DNA of 64,000 nt from Nitrospinaceae bacterium. GTDB taxonomy: Bacteria > Nitrospinota > Nitrospinia > Nitrospinales > Nitrospinaceae. The number at the start of each line of letters is the position of its first letter. The stretch's first letter is position 1. Of the stretch, positions 35,187 through 43,236 are shown in pieces. Under the pieces are notes generated by a model. The model had not been told where the DNA came from and ran no database searches. It was given only the letters and a program-made list of their open reading frames with translations. A program made the position numbers and the translations under genes. The DNA lies in the NCBI GenBank assembly GCA_028278405.1, contig JANQEK010000007.1, positions 62,001 through 126,000 of the forward strand, read 5' to 3'.

Positions 35187-37866
35187 TTTCCAAAAACCCT
35201 TTTTCGGGGAGCGGCTGTGGAGTTTGAGAAGGCTGAGTTACGTTTGGAAGCAGATCAATAAAGAATTTCGGACTTGAACTTTCAGGCATGCTTGGAGGAG
35301 TGGGTGCAGTTGTTTGCTGTTCTTCCGGAGTTTCGCTTGTTGTTTGTTCTCCCAGAATTTCACCGGGTGTAGATTCAGGGATCGACTCCGTACGTTGACT
35401 CTCGAAAAACCGGTGCTGGTTTAGGTCATAATAATAGAGGCTTTCTTTTTTTGTAGGCGGACCGAACCGGTCTTTATTGGCTTGGTGCTTCAAATCGTAA
35501 GGAAACTCATCCCGGATCAGTAAACGCGACTGCCCGGCTCTTCTCAGGTCCAGGTAACGGTAAGCACGGTACCGGTCTGACTTTTTAAGCAGGGATTTGA
35601 TTTCCTTGGATCTCATGAATCGCAGTTTTCCCTTGGGTAAAGGGTTCTGCAGGCTCCAGCCATTACGAGACACCATCTGCTTGATTTGAAATTGCGGGAG
35701 AATACGGTTGGACCGCTTCAATTCTCTCAGGAACGGCTTCCCATCTTCCACATGTTTCAGTGTCGGCTCTCCAAGTCCCGCTGTCAGAGTACTCTCGTGG
35801 CAACTTTCGCAGGGGCGAGCGATGGACCGGATCGTGTGCGGAGTGTGGGGGGTCATCACCCAGCCCGGTTTGCCGTTGGGGCTCAGAGGTACTTTGGCTC
35901 TTAAGATGGGACGGCCGTTTTCACTGGAGAGGTTGGTCAGAAAATATTGATAGCGTGGTTTCACGATTGTGTACCGTTTGCGTTTATTTTTCCCGAGGAT
36001 CAAACTGCTCCAACCTGTTTCAGAAAAGACGTGACTCCAGATGCCCTTCGTCCAGCTTCCTTTCGGACCGTTCGGAGTGGTGATGGCGGAGTTCCAATTC
36101 AACATTCCTGCGGGTTGTTTGATCAAAGCCTTGTTGCTTTCGAATCCCTGTAACCGCTGTTGCAAGGTGGGGTCGGAGATCGACCAATCCCGCCATTGCT
36201 TTAGATTCATTTCATCTTCCCGGATCACATGCATCCCCCATTCGTTGGCGGACCAGCGTGCGTGACAGGCAGAGCATTCGGTGCTTTTCATATGGCCAAG
36301 TATCTGATGGGCGTAAGGGCGTTTCTTCATGAATTTCAAGAGAGGGATCTTGTGTTCCTTGCCTGTGACTTTGGAGTACAGAATCCATTTGCCATCGACC
36401 AGTCGAATATGAGGCTGAAGCTGACCTTGCAGGTCGATCATAACCGTATCCCCGACTTTAATCTTCTTCATCAAGTTGGGATTGAGTTGGTTCTTCTTGA
36501 TCAATTCTTCAGCCCGCGGGTCTTCAGCCCTCAGTTCGATGCCTGTCGGGGCTTTGCTGTTGGTCCCGTGACAGGTTTCACATCGGACCTTGACTGCATC
36601 GTGCTGTGTCGGGTGTTTGGAAGCATCCGCCTTGACTTCATCGGGGCCGTGGCAATCAATACAGTGCATGCCCTTTTCGCGATGGATGTCTGGCAGAAGA
36701 AATTCGTGCGAGCGTCCATACAAAACCGATTGATCCTTTTCGACTTTGATCTGAGCGGTTTTAGGACGGGCCGGTTTGCCGAACAGACCTTCAAATTCGT
36801 TGCCGACACCGTTGTAGTTGTGACAATGTTCGCACTGAACACTGGGGATGGCCACGGTAAATTTGTGTAGCAGCGGATAAGCGCGGCGATTATTCAAAGA
36901 ATTGGAGGCCACACGACGTTTGAACCGGTTGCGTAAATATTTAGGGTCCTCTCTTTGAGCTTTCTGAATGGCGCGGTCGCGGGTCAGGGAGGTTCCCTCG
37001 TTGGTGTAAATCATGTGACAGGAAGCGCAACCCGTGGCTCGGTAATCGCCGGCACGGTGCGGTGACGGCGATTGTACATGGCAACGCAGACATTTCTTCT
37101 GTAAAAAATCATCAACAGGTTTTCCGGGGCTGGTGTAGTTCCAGGGAGGATGACTGTCTGGTTCCTCGCCTTTTTTCTTTTTCGGTTTGGGTTGTTTCAA
37201 GCGAGGTTCACCCCAAGCTTCCCGGGTGATTTCAATGACGCCTCGTGCGGTGGTCATCAATGAGTTTTTTACCTTATCGATTTGCTCTTCGTGGCATTTG
37301 CCACAGTATTTGGGAGCGTGTTTCAAGTCGGAAGGATTGGATACGAGACCCTGATGAGCCTGACGTGCAGTTTTACCTCTGACATTGCCGGCGTGACATT
37401 TAGTGCAGGAAAACCTGTGGTTTTGGCTGATTTCTTCGATACCGCGGTGGCATCTCAGGCATCCCGCTTCCTTGTTGACCAGTTCGATGCGGCCGAAAAC
37501 ATCTTTCAATACGAAATTGGAATTTTTGTAATAACGGTCGACAAAGCCTTCAGAATCATTGTAGGTATTGAACCGCAGTCCGTCCACCGTTGTCCCCGGT
37601 TTTAATATATCCTTGGCTGTTTCACCATCTCTCTTCAGAAAAAAGAAAGGATCCCGGAAATCGGAGGCATCGATCGTTGATTTCTCTCCCTGTGGAGGAA
37701 TATCCACCATGTCTCTTCCGAAATCTCCGGCAACAGGCTCTTTGAGTGTTTCTTCCCCGAAGGACGACGGCCAACCCTCCTGAGCCATGAGCTGGGGGAT
37801 GGCCCACGCCAACACAAGCGTGGCGAGTAGAGTCAGAACCGTTGTTTTTGAAAACAGAAACTTCAT
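35173..37866 (-). CDS. Secreted decaheme cytochrome c
   Basis: An 897-residue exported protein (signal peptide to about MAQE). Ten CxxCH motifs are visible: at about residues 136 (CLRCH), 154 (CTKCH), 188 (CGKCH), then CLRCH, CASCH, CEHCH, CIDCH, CETCH, CSACH and CESCH. The heme pairs are separated by long non-heme stretches, and the last 170 residues have no heme motif and end in a Pro/Thr/Glu-rich tail. Its N-terminal heme block (CLRCHRGIEEIS...) is similar to that of the 12-heme protein upstream, so the two are paralogues. No membrane anchor is seen. Electron transfer in or beyond the periplasm is likely, partners unknown. Confidence 0.92.
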   Translation of the reverse strand: MKFLFSKTTVLTLLATLVLAWAIPQLMAQEGWPSSFGEETLKEPVAGDFGRDMVDIPPQGEKSTIDASDFRDPFFFLKRDGETAKDILKPGTTVDGLRFNTYNDSEGFVDRYYKNSNFVLKDVFGRIELVNKEAGCLRCHRGIEEISQNHRFSCTKCHAGNVRGKTARQAHQGLVSNPSDLKHAPKYCGKCHEEQIDKVKNSLMTTARGVIEITREAWGEPRLKQPKPKKKKGEEPDSHPPWNYTSPGKPVDDFLQKKCLRCHVQSPSPHRAGDYRATGCASCHMIYTNEGTSLTRDRAIQKAQREDPKYLRNRFKRRVASNSLNNRRAYPLLHKFTVAIPSVQCEHCHNYNGVGNEFEGLFGKPARPKTAQIKVEKDQSVLYGRSHEFLLPDIHREKGMHCIDCHGPDEVKADASKHPTQHDAVKVRCETCHGTNSKAPTGIELRAEDPRAEELIKKNQLNPNLMKKIKVGDTVMIDLQGQLQPHIRLVDGKWILYSKVTGKEHKIPLLKFMKKRPYAHQILGHMKSTECSACHARWSANEWGMHVIREDEMNLKQWRDWSISDPTLQQRLQGFESNKALIKQPAGMLNWNSAITTPNGPKGSWTKGIWSHVFSETGWSSLILGKNKRKRYTIVKPRYQYFLTNLSSENGRPILRAKVPLSPNGKPGWVMTPHTPHTIRSIARPCESCHESTLTAGLGEPTLKHVEDGKPFLRELKRSNRILPQFQIKQMVSRNGWSLQNPLPKGKLRFMRSKEIKSLLKKSDRYRAYRYLDLRRAGQSRLLIRDEFPYDLKHQANKDRFGPPTKKESLYYYDLNQHRFFESQRTESIPESTPGEILGEQTTSETPEEQQTTAPTPPSMPESSSPKFFIDLLPNVTQPSQTPQPLPEKGFLENENP

Positions 37867-37873
37867 AAATATG

Positions 37874-39955
37874 TCAGCGCTTGTTTAAAATTTTGTCTCT
37901 GAGCTTGCGATGTTTGATATTGATCGAAAACTTGTAACTCTTTTCCATGTCCTGATAAATTCTGTCGGAATAACGCCAATGACAGGGAATGCAGTTGCCG
38001 ACTTTAAGGATACGGGTGATTTCCTCCTGGTTGAAAGGCCGGGCACCCGGCTGACCGGAACCGGCAATGGCGTGTCCCCTTTGGTTCACTTTGGTTTGAG
38101 GTCCATATCTCGATTTATTCAGGACCCGATTGGTTCGCACCAGTGGATTGAATTGATCGTATCGGCCGGATGAACTTTTTTTGATTCGTAAATCCCCTTC
38201 TCCCATTCCCAGGGTTTTTGGCGATAGATGGCAACTTGCACATGAACGTATTTTTTTGCTCACCGAATGCGGTTGAGTGCCATAGGCCAGGTTGGAGCCC
38301 GAGTAGCCGGCGGGGTTGGTGAATTCCCAATGACGGTATTCTCCCGGAGAAAAGCCTTTGTTGTCAACGACGGGAACTATTTTCTCCTTTTGATCCAAAA
38401 CAGTCAGAGTATGCGAAGGCTGCGCCAGCATGGGAACCACCTTGCCGCGCGGGCCGACCATTAACGCCGGCTCTTCATGCTTTACGGTGAACTGAAAGAG
38501 GTTCCAGTTACTGGAACTTCCCGGTCCGTTACCTTTTCCTGACTTTAGGGTCATATGACATCCCTCGCAACGAGGTACCCATTGCGAATGGCATGCCGTG
38601 CAGGCTAGTTTATCCTTGTGACCGGGTATGTTGTGTCCCCAACCCTGGTCCTTCGCCAGGGGAATGGTACGTGCTTTTCCGGTACGTTTACTGTAAGTAA
38701 TAAATTTCTTTCCCAGTGCTTTGACGTTCGATAATTTTTGTTGCTTGGCCGAAACCGCCATGGCATCGCCCACCTTGTTTTTAAAACCTTTATAGTGGCG
38801 GCTCAACCGAACGGCCGGGTCTTGGGATGTCTTGATTTTTGAAATCCGGGGATACGATGTGCCGTCGCCGTGACAGGATTCGCAACGGATTTCTACCGCC
38901 TGAAATTGCCGGGAATAGATGTTACCGTCTCCCATGATATCAGACTGCGTATGGCAGTCAATGCATTCCATTCCCCGTTCCAGATGAACGTCCATACGGG
39001 GTTGACCGTTCCCCGGAAAAGAAAGTTTTCCCTGACGGTTGCGCTGCGGGAATGGGATCGAAAACTTCTCAGCGGTCATCTGGGACAAAAATGATTTATG
39101 GCATTGCAGGCACAGGTTGCTGGAAGGTAATACCGTCAAACGATGGTAGGCAGGATGCCCCGGCTTGTTTTTTGGAATCATTGGATCGCTACCAAGGTAT
39201 TTTCCCTCCGGGTGATACCTGAAGTGGCAGGCGGCGCATCCCTGGGAGCGGTACTCTCCTTTCGGCGGAGGGGCATCGATATGGCATTGAAAACACCGTT
39301 CTCGCAGGACATGGTCGCCGACGTGGCCGGAGATTTTTTTGCGGAGGCTTTTTTTCCGCGCGGTTTGGTGCTGTTTCAGGTGATAAGGGGTAAAGTAAGG
39401 CAATTCCTCCAGCTGTTTCACGGCGCCACCGGTTTCCGGAATGTTGTTATCCCTATCTTCAACTTTGTAAACTCCGTAGCGCGCTGATTTTCCTGCCTGA
39501 CCTCCCCATTGGTACCTCAGGCCGGTGACGACTCCTGACAGAGTCCCCATCATGGATTTACGAACACGGTCGGCGTGGTTTCGGGTGGCATCCTCATGGC
39601 CGGAATGACATTGGGCTTTTCCGCAGCTGAGGTGAACCACTTTCAATGAAGAGGGATTGCGCTTGCCGGTTCCTGCTTCCGGGTCGTAGATGAGCGTGGC
39701 ATGCGCTTCATTCTTGTCTTCAGAAGCGCCATTACCGCCATGGCAGGAAGTGCATCCCAGTTTGAGAGGGTGCGAACGGCTGATTTCTTCGATTCCTTCA
39801 TGGCACACCAGACATCGTTCCTCAAGTCCGGTAACACCGATCGTGGTCGTTATACCTGTCAGGTTCCCCGCGTATGCGGGAATGCTGGTAAAGAACAGAA
39901 ATAAAAGCACTACGAAACAGGTCAAAGGTTTGAACTTGAGGGGAGCGGACATCAA
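37874..39955 (-). CDS. Secreted dodecaheme cytochrome c (one CX4CH site)
   Basis: A 693-residue exported protein (signal peptide to about AYAGN). Eleven CxxCH motifs are seen (CLVCH at 48, CTSCH at 68, CFQCH, CAACH, CLQCH, CIDCH, CESCH, CTACH, CEGCH, CASCH, CIPCH) plus one expanded CGKAQCH (CX4CH) at 111-117, giving 12 likely hemes. The N-terminal blocks align by eye with the downstream decaheme protein. It opens the tight cytochrome operon: seven bases to the decaheme gene, then overlaps with the diheme and monoheme genes. No outer-membrane porin gene of the MtrB type is nearby, so a classical Mtr conduit is not supported. Confidence 0.92.
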   Translation of the reverse strand: MMSAPLKFKPLTCFVVLLFLFFTSIPAYAGNLTGITTTIGVTGLEERCLVCHEGIEEISRSHPLKLGCTSCHGGNGASEDKNEAHATLIYDPEAGTGKRNPSSLKVVHLSCGKAQCHSGHEDATRNHADRVRKSMMGTLSGVVTGLRYQWGGQAGKSARYGVYKVEDRDNNIPETGGAVKQLEELPYFTPYHLKQHQTARKKSLRKKISGHVGDHVLRERCFQCHIDAPPPKGEYRSQGCAACHFRYHPEGKYLGSDPMIPKNKPGHPAYHRLTVLPSSNLCLQCHKSFLSQMTAEKFSIPFPQRNRQGKLSFPGNGQPRMDVHLERGMECIDCHTQSDIMGDGNIYSRQFQAVEIRCESCHGDGTSYPRISKIKTSQDPAVRLSRHYKGFKNKVGDAMAVSAKQQKLSNVKALGKKFITYSKRTGKARTIPLAKDQGWGHNIPGHKDKLACTACHSQWVPRCEGCHMTLKSGKGNGPGSSSNWNLFQFTVKHEEPALMVGPRGKVVPMLAQPSHTLTVLDQKEKIVPVVDNKGFSPGEYRHWEFTNPAGYSGSNLAYGTQPHSVSKKIRSCASCHLSPKTLGMGEGDLRIKKSSSGRYDQFNPLVRTNRVLNKSRYGPQTKVNQRGHAIAGSGQPGARPFNQEEITRILKVGNCIPCHWRYSDRIYQDMEKSYKFSINIKHRKLRDKILNKR

Positions 39956-40019
39956 AGATTTTTTGAAAAACGCGATTTTATAAAGTGAACGAACGGATTT
40001 CGGGGGACAGGATCAGGAA

Positions 40020-40340
40020 TTAATCGTAAACGACTTCTACATTTTTAAGAAACTCCGTGAGATCGGTGATTGATCTTCGAACGGATTCCTTATCCCTGTT
40101 TTTAGCGGCTTTTTCGATAGCCCGGCCGATGTTGCTAAGATCGTTGAAACCATATCCCCCCCCGGATCCCTTCATAGAATGGCCCAGGACAGCAATCTTA
40201 TCAAAATTGTTTTTTTTCAAAGCCTGTTTAAAAGCGAGCAGATCCTTTTCCCTGTTTTCCAGATAGTCGGGAATCAAATCCTGTAAATCCGAGTCGATAT
40301 GAACCCGAATTTTTTCAGACTGTGAGCTCTGCTGTTTCAT
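40020..40340 (-). CDS. Histidine phosphotransfer (HPt) protein
   Basis: A 106-residue helical protein with the HPt motif VLGHSMKGSGGGYGFNDLSNIG, phosphorylated His54. It is a single-domain relay protein that passes phosphate between a hybrid kinase receiver and a final response regulator. A hybrid histidine kinase lacking its own HPt lies at 52.6-55.2 kb, a possible partner. It sits 64 bases upstream (in transcription order) of the cytochrome operon, on the same strand, but no direct link is shown. Confidence 0.9.
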   Translation of the reverse strand: MKQQSSQSEKIRVHIDSDLQDLIPDYLENREKDLLAFKQALKKNNFDKIAVLGHSMKGSGGGYGFNDLSNIGRAIEKAAKNRDKESVRRSITDLTEFLKNVEVVYD

Positions 40341-40419
40341 AGGCTTAACTTAATGAAGTGTAACATGATTGGATCGTCATTATTAGACGTAAACAGGATA
40401 AGCTTTGAGTCGCAGTGTT

Positions 40420-42486
40420 TCAATCCCGTTTTGACGGCTCGGTTGACTTCTTTGCGCCCGATAAAACTTTCAGGGATCGGGAGGCTACATTGAGGGTTTT
40501 CAAGGATTTTCCAATCGAAGGAACCTCTGATTTTTCAGGGGTGGAAGTGTCCAGTAAAATTTTCCAGGTTTGAGCGTCTCCGGTTAGTGTGAAATCACAG
40601 TCCTGGTTGCTTCCATTCCACAGCATCAAAAGGAGGGTGTTCTTATTCCCAAAGGACATACACTCCAGGCATTGAGCATCAATGAAATCCGGAGTATCAA
40701 AATCCAGGAGTTGTCCATTTGCATGGAACCATTGCCATGAGCCCCGGTTAAATGGAAATTGCTTTCTCAACTGTATGATGAGTCGGTTGAATTCTAGAAA
40801 ACTTTTTTGATCCTTGTTAAGGTTCCAGTCATACCAGTTGATCGGGTTGTCCTGGCAATAGGCGTTGTTGTTGCCCAGTTGCGTACGGCCGATTTCATCT
40901 CCTCCCGAAATCATCGGAGTGCCTGCCGAAAGCAGAAGTGTCGCCAGGAAATTTCTTTTCTGCTGCTGGCGGAAAGATGCCAAGACCGGGTCGTCTGACG
41001 GACCCTCTACGCCGTAACTGCAACTGTCCTGTTCGTTGTGTCCATCCTGATTGTTTTCACCGTTCGCTTCGTTATGTTTATGTTCATAAGTGACCAGATC
41101 CTCGAGTGTGAACCCGTCATGGCTGGTGATATAGTTGACGGTTGAATACAAAGGGCGGCCCTTGGAGCTAAAAAGGTCGGGGCTTCCGGATACCCGTTTC
41201 GCTAATGATCCAGCCTGATTGGGGTCTCCACGCCAGAACTTTCGGATGGTTTGACGGTACTGGTCGTTCCATTCCGACCATCCGTTGGGGAAGTTAGACA
41301 GTTGGTAGCCGTCCGGTCCCAAGTCCCAGGGTTCAGCGATCCATTTCACTCTGGATAGTACCGGATCCTCCCGTATCGACTTGAAGAAAATCCCTTCAGG
41401 TTCAAATGATTCTCGTCCGCGTCCCACCGTAACGGCCAGGTCCAGCCGGAAACCGTCCACATGCATTTCAGAAACCCAGTACCGCAGAACGTCCAGAACC
41501 AACTGCCGAACCTGCGGATGGTGGAGGTTGAGTGTATTCCCGCAGCCGGTAAAGTTGATATTGAGTTCCGGATGATCCGGGTCCGTCCGGTAATACACCG
41601 CGTTGTCGATGCCGCGGAATGAAAGGGTGGGGCCGTGCAGATCGCCTTCAGCCGTGTGATTGAATACCAGGTCGAGAATCACCTCGATCCCGGCGCGATG
41701 AAATGCCTGTACCATGGTTTTGAATTCTGTCAGCGGATTGTCCATATCCCGGCGCGCGAAGCGGATATCCGGGGCGAATAACAGCAGCGGATTGTATCCC
41801 CAATAGTTGGTCAGTCCATTTTTGTGCAGGTGGTATTCATCCGCAATCTGATGGACAGGAAGCAACTCAATAGTGGTAATTCCCAGACGGGTCAGGTGCT
41901 CCAGCACCGGTTCCGAAGCGAGGCCGGTATAAGTGCCGCGCCACTCTTCGGGGATATCAGGATGTTGCTGCGTCATCCCCTTTACATGGGCTTCATAGAG
42001 TATCGTTTCCTCCCACGGGGTTTCCGGGGGATGATCCTCCCCCCAATCGAACGAGGTATCCACAACCTTGGCAAGTGGAGCGTAGGGAGCGTTGTCCTGA
42101 TCGTTTGAAGGTTGATCGTGTTGATCGGAAGCATCCAGAGGAACAGACCGCATGGCTTCATGCCACTGCATGGTGCGTCCCAGTGCTTTGGCGTAAGGAT
42201 CGATCAGTAGTTTTGAAGGATTGAAGCGGTGTCCCTCGGCGGGATGATAAGGTCCATATACCCGGTAACCGTACAGACAACCGGGTTTCAGGTTGGGAAC
42301 GTGCGCGCGCCAGATCGAATCCGCATCTTTGTCCAAAGCAATACGTTGTGATTCCTTGGTAGAAGTAACGCTCTCGAACAGGCAGAGCTCAACCGCGGTG
42401 GCATGCTCGGAAAACAACGAGAAATGAATACCTGTTTCAGTAACCGTCGGGCCAAGCGGGTAAAGCTCTGGTGGGGTTTGCGGCAT
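40420..42486 (-). CDS. glgX: Glycogen debranching enzyme GlgX
   Basis: A 688-residue GH13 enzyme of normal length. An N-terminal CBM48-like domain (ATAVELCLFESV, GYRVYGPYHPAEGHRFNPSKLLIDPYAK) leads to the catalytic barrel: VILDLVFNHTAEG, VDGFRLDLAVTVGR (nucleophile Asp), WIAEPWDLGP (acid/base Glu) and NYITSHDGFTLEDLV (transition-state Asp). It cleaves alpha-1,6 branches of phosphorylase-limit glycogen. No other glycogen genes are adjacent. An AAGGG ribosome binding site precedes the ATG. Confidence 0.95.
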   Translation of the reverse strand: MPQTPPELYPLGPTVTETGIHFSLFSEHATAVELCLFESVTSTKESQRIALDKDADSIWRAHVPNLKPGCLYGYRVYGPYHPAEGHRFNPSKLLIDPYAKALGRTMQWHEAMRSVPLDASDQHDQPSNDQDNAPYAPLAKVVDTSFDWGEDHPPETPWEETILYEAHVKGMTQQHPDIPEEWRGTYTGLASEPVLEHLTRLGITTIELLPVHQIADEYHLHKNGLTNYWGYNPLLLFAPDIRFARRDMDNPLTEFKTMVQAFHRAGIEVILDLVFNHTAEGDLHGPTLSFRGIDNAVYYRTDPDHPELNINFTGCGNTLNLHHPQVRQLVLDVLRYWVSEMHVDGFRLDLAVTVGRGRESFEPEGIFFKSIREDPVLSRVKWIAEPWDLGPDGYQLSNFPNGWSEWNDQYRQTIRKFWRGDPNQAGSLAKRVSGSPDLFSSKGRPLYSTVNYITSHDGFTLEDLVTYEHKHNEANGENNQDGHNEQDSCSYGVEGPSDDPVLASFRQQQKRNFLATLLLSAGTPMISGGDEIGRTQLGNNNAYCQDNPINWYDWNLNKDQKSFLEFNRLIIQLRKQFPFNRGSWQWFHANGQLLDFDTPDFIDAQCLECMSFGNKNTLLLMLWNGSNQDCDFTLTGDAQTWKILLDTSTPEKSEVPSIGKSLKTLNVASRSLKVLSGAKKSTEPSKRD

Positions 42487-42630
42487 GGTTGCCCTTATCA
42501 GGGAGATAGATGCGTCTGGGGCAGAGAAAAGAGGCGAAAGCCCGCTCGGATTGTCTGAAAACTTCGCCTGGCGAAGCTAAACAATTGAGCGTGTTATCGT
42601 GTTTCTATAAAATTTAAAACGGCCCTTGCC

Positions 42631-42659
42631 CGGACGGCGGCGATTCGCCGCCCGACCCG
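42631..42659 (-). terminator. GC-rich hairpin after the 42.7 kb gene
   Basis: A seven-pair GC stem (GGCGGCG/CGCCGCC, three-base loop) with an outer CGG/CCG pairing sits directly after the stop of the minus-strand gene; the T-rich stretch TTTTAAATTTT follows 12 bases later, so it is an imperfect terminator. Confidence 0.45.
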
Positions 42660-43169
42660 TCAATAGACAGGGTTATGAAAATAATACAACGCGTCGTCCC
42701 CCGGCACAATACTGTAATCCGGAAGGCTGGAACAGTGCTCCTGTTTGATTTTCCACTGACTGCCATCTTTATTAAAAACGTAGGTGCAGACACTGTGTTG
42801 TCGTTCGTCGGTGCTGGCAAAGGAGGTCACGCTGATCATTTCATCCACCAGCAGGTAGCCCATATTTTTCCCAATATTACCCGCGAGAACAGTGCGTTTG
42901 TTGTTGCATTTCATCTCATGGAGTTCGGCGATCATCGTTTCATAGTCCTTAATACGATGTTCGGGTAGTACGCGCTTGTCATCAGCGATGATTACAGTAT
43001 CCTTAGCGTAATACTGCATTATTTTTTTCGGGGATTGGCATACTTGTTTGTCTACCTGTTTTAAAAGGTCAGTCAGTGCGTCCATTTCGCCTGCCAGAGA
43101 AGGGTTTGCAGTAAAAGCCAAACTCATCACTACAGCCGAAACAGTCAGGATTCTAGCTATGTTCAACAT
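42660..43169 (-). CDS. Small secreted protein, SnoaL/NTF2-like
   Basis: A 169-residue exported protein (signal peptide MLNIARILTVSAVVMSLAFT..., cut near LAGEM). The mature part, with MQYYAKDTVIIADDKRVLP, YETMIAELHEM, YLLVDEMISVTSF and WKIKQEHCSSLPDY, has the order of helices and strands seen in NTF2-like/SnoaL cone folds that test 'ion and stress' roles in the periplasm. Three or four Cys may pair. ATG at 43169 has GGAGAA upstream; the longer frame to 43298 lacks a signal peptide at its start and is not favoured. Function unknown. Confidence 0.6.
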   Translation of the reverse strand: MLNIARILTVSAVVMSLAFTANPSLAGEMDALTDLLKQVDKQVCQSPKKIMQYYAKDTVIIADDKRVLPEHRIKDYETMIAELHEMKCNNKRTVLAGNIGKNMGYLLVDEMISVTSFASTDERQHSVCTYVFNKDGSQWKIKQEHCSSLPDYSIVPGDDALYYFHNPVY

Positions 43170-43236
43170 GAAACTTCTCCAAATATTCAAAAGATAACAG
43201 TTAAAAGTAATTAAAAATTTTTCAGGCCATTTGTGT

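Noticed and set aside
34072-39955. An Mtr-type porin-cytochrome conduit
   Set aside because: The large cytochromes are present but there is no long beta-barrel gene of the MtrB/PioB kind nearby; the only barrel, at 18.8 kb, is a small eight-strand type.
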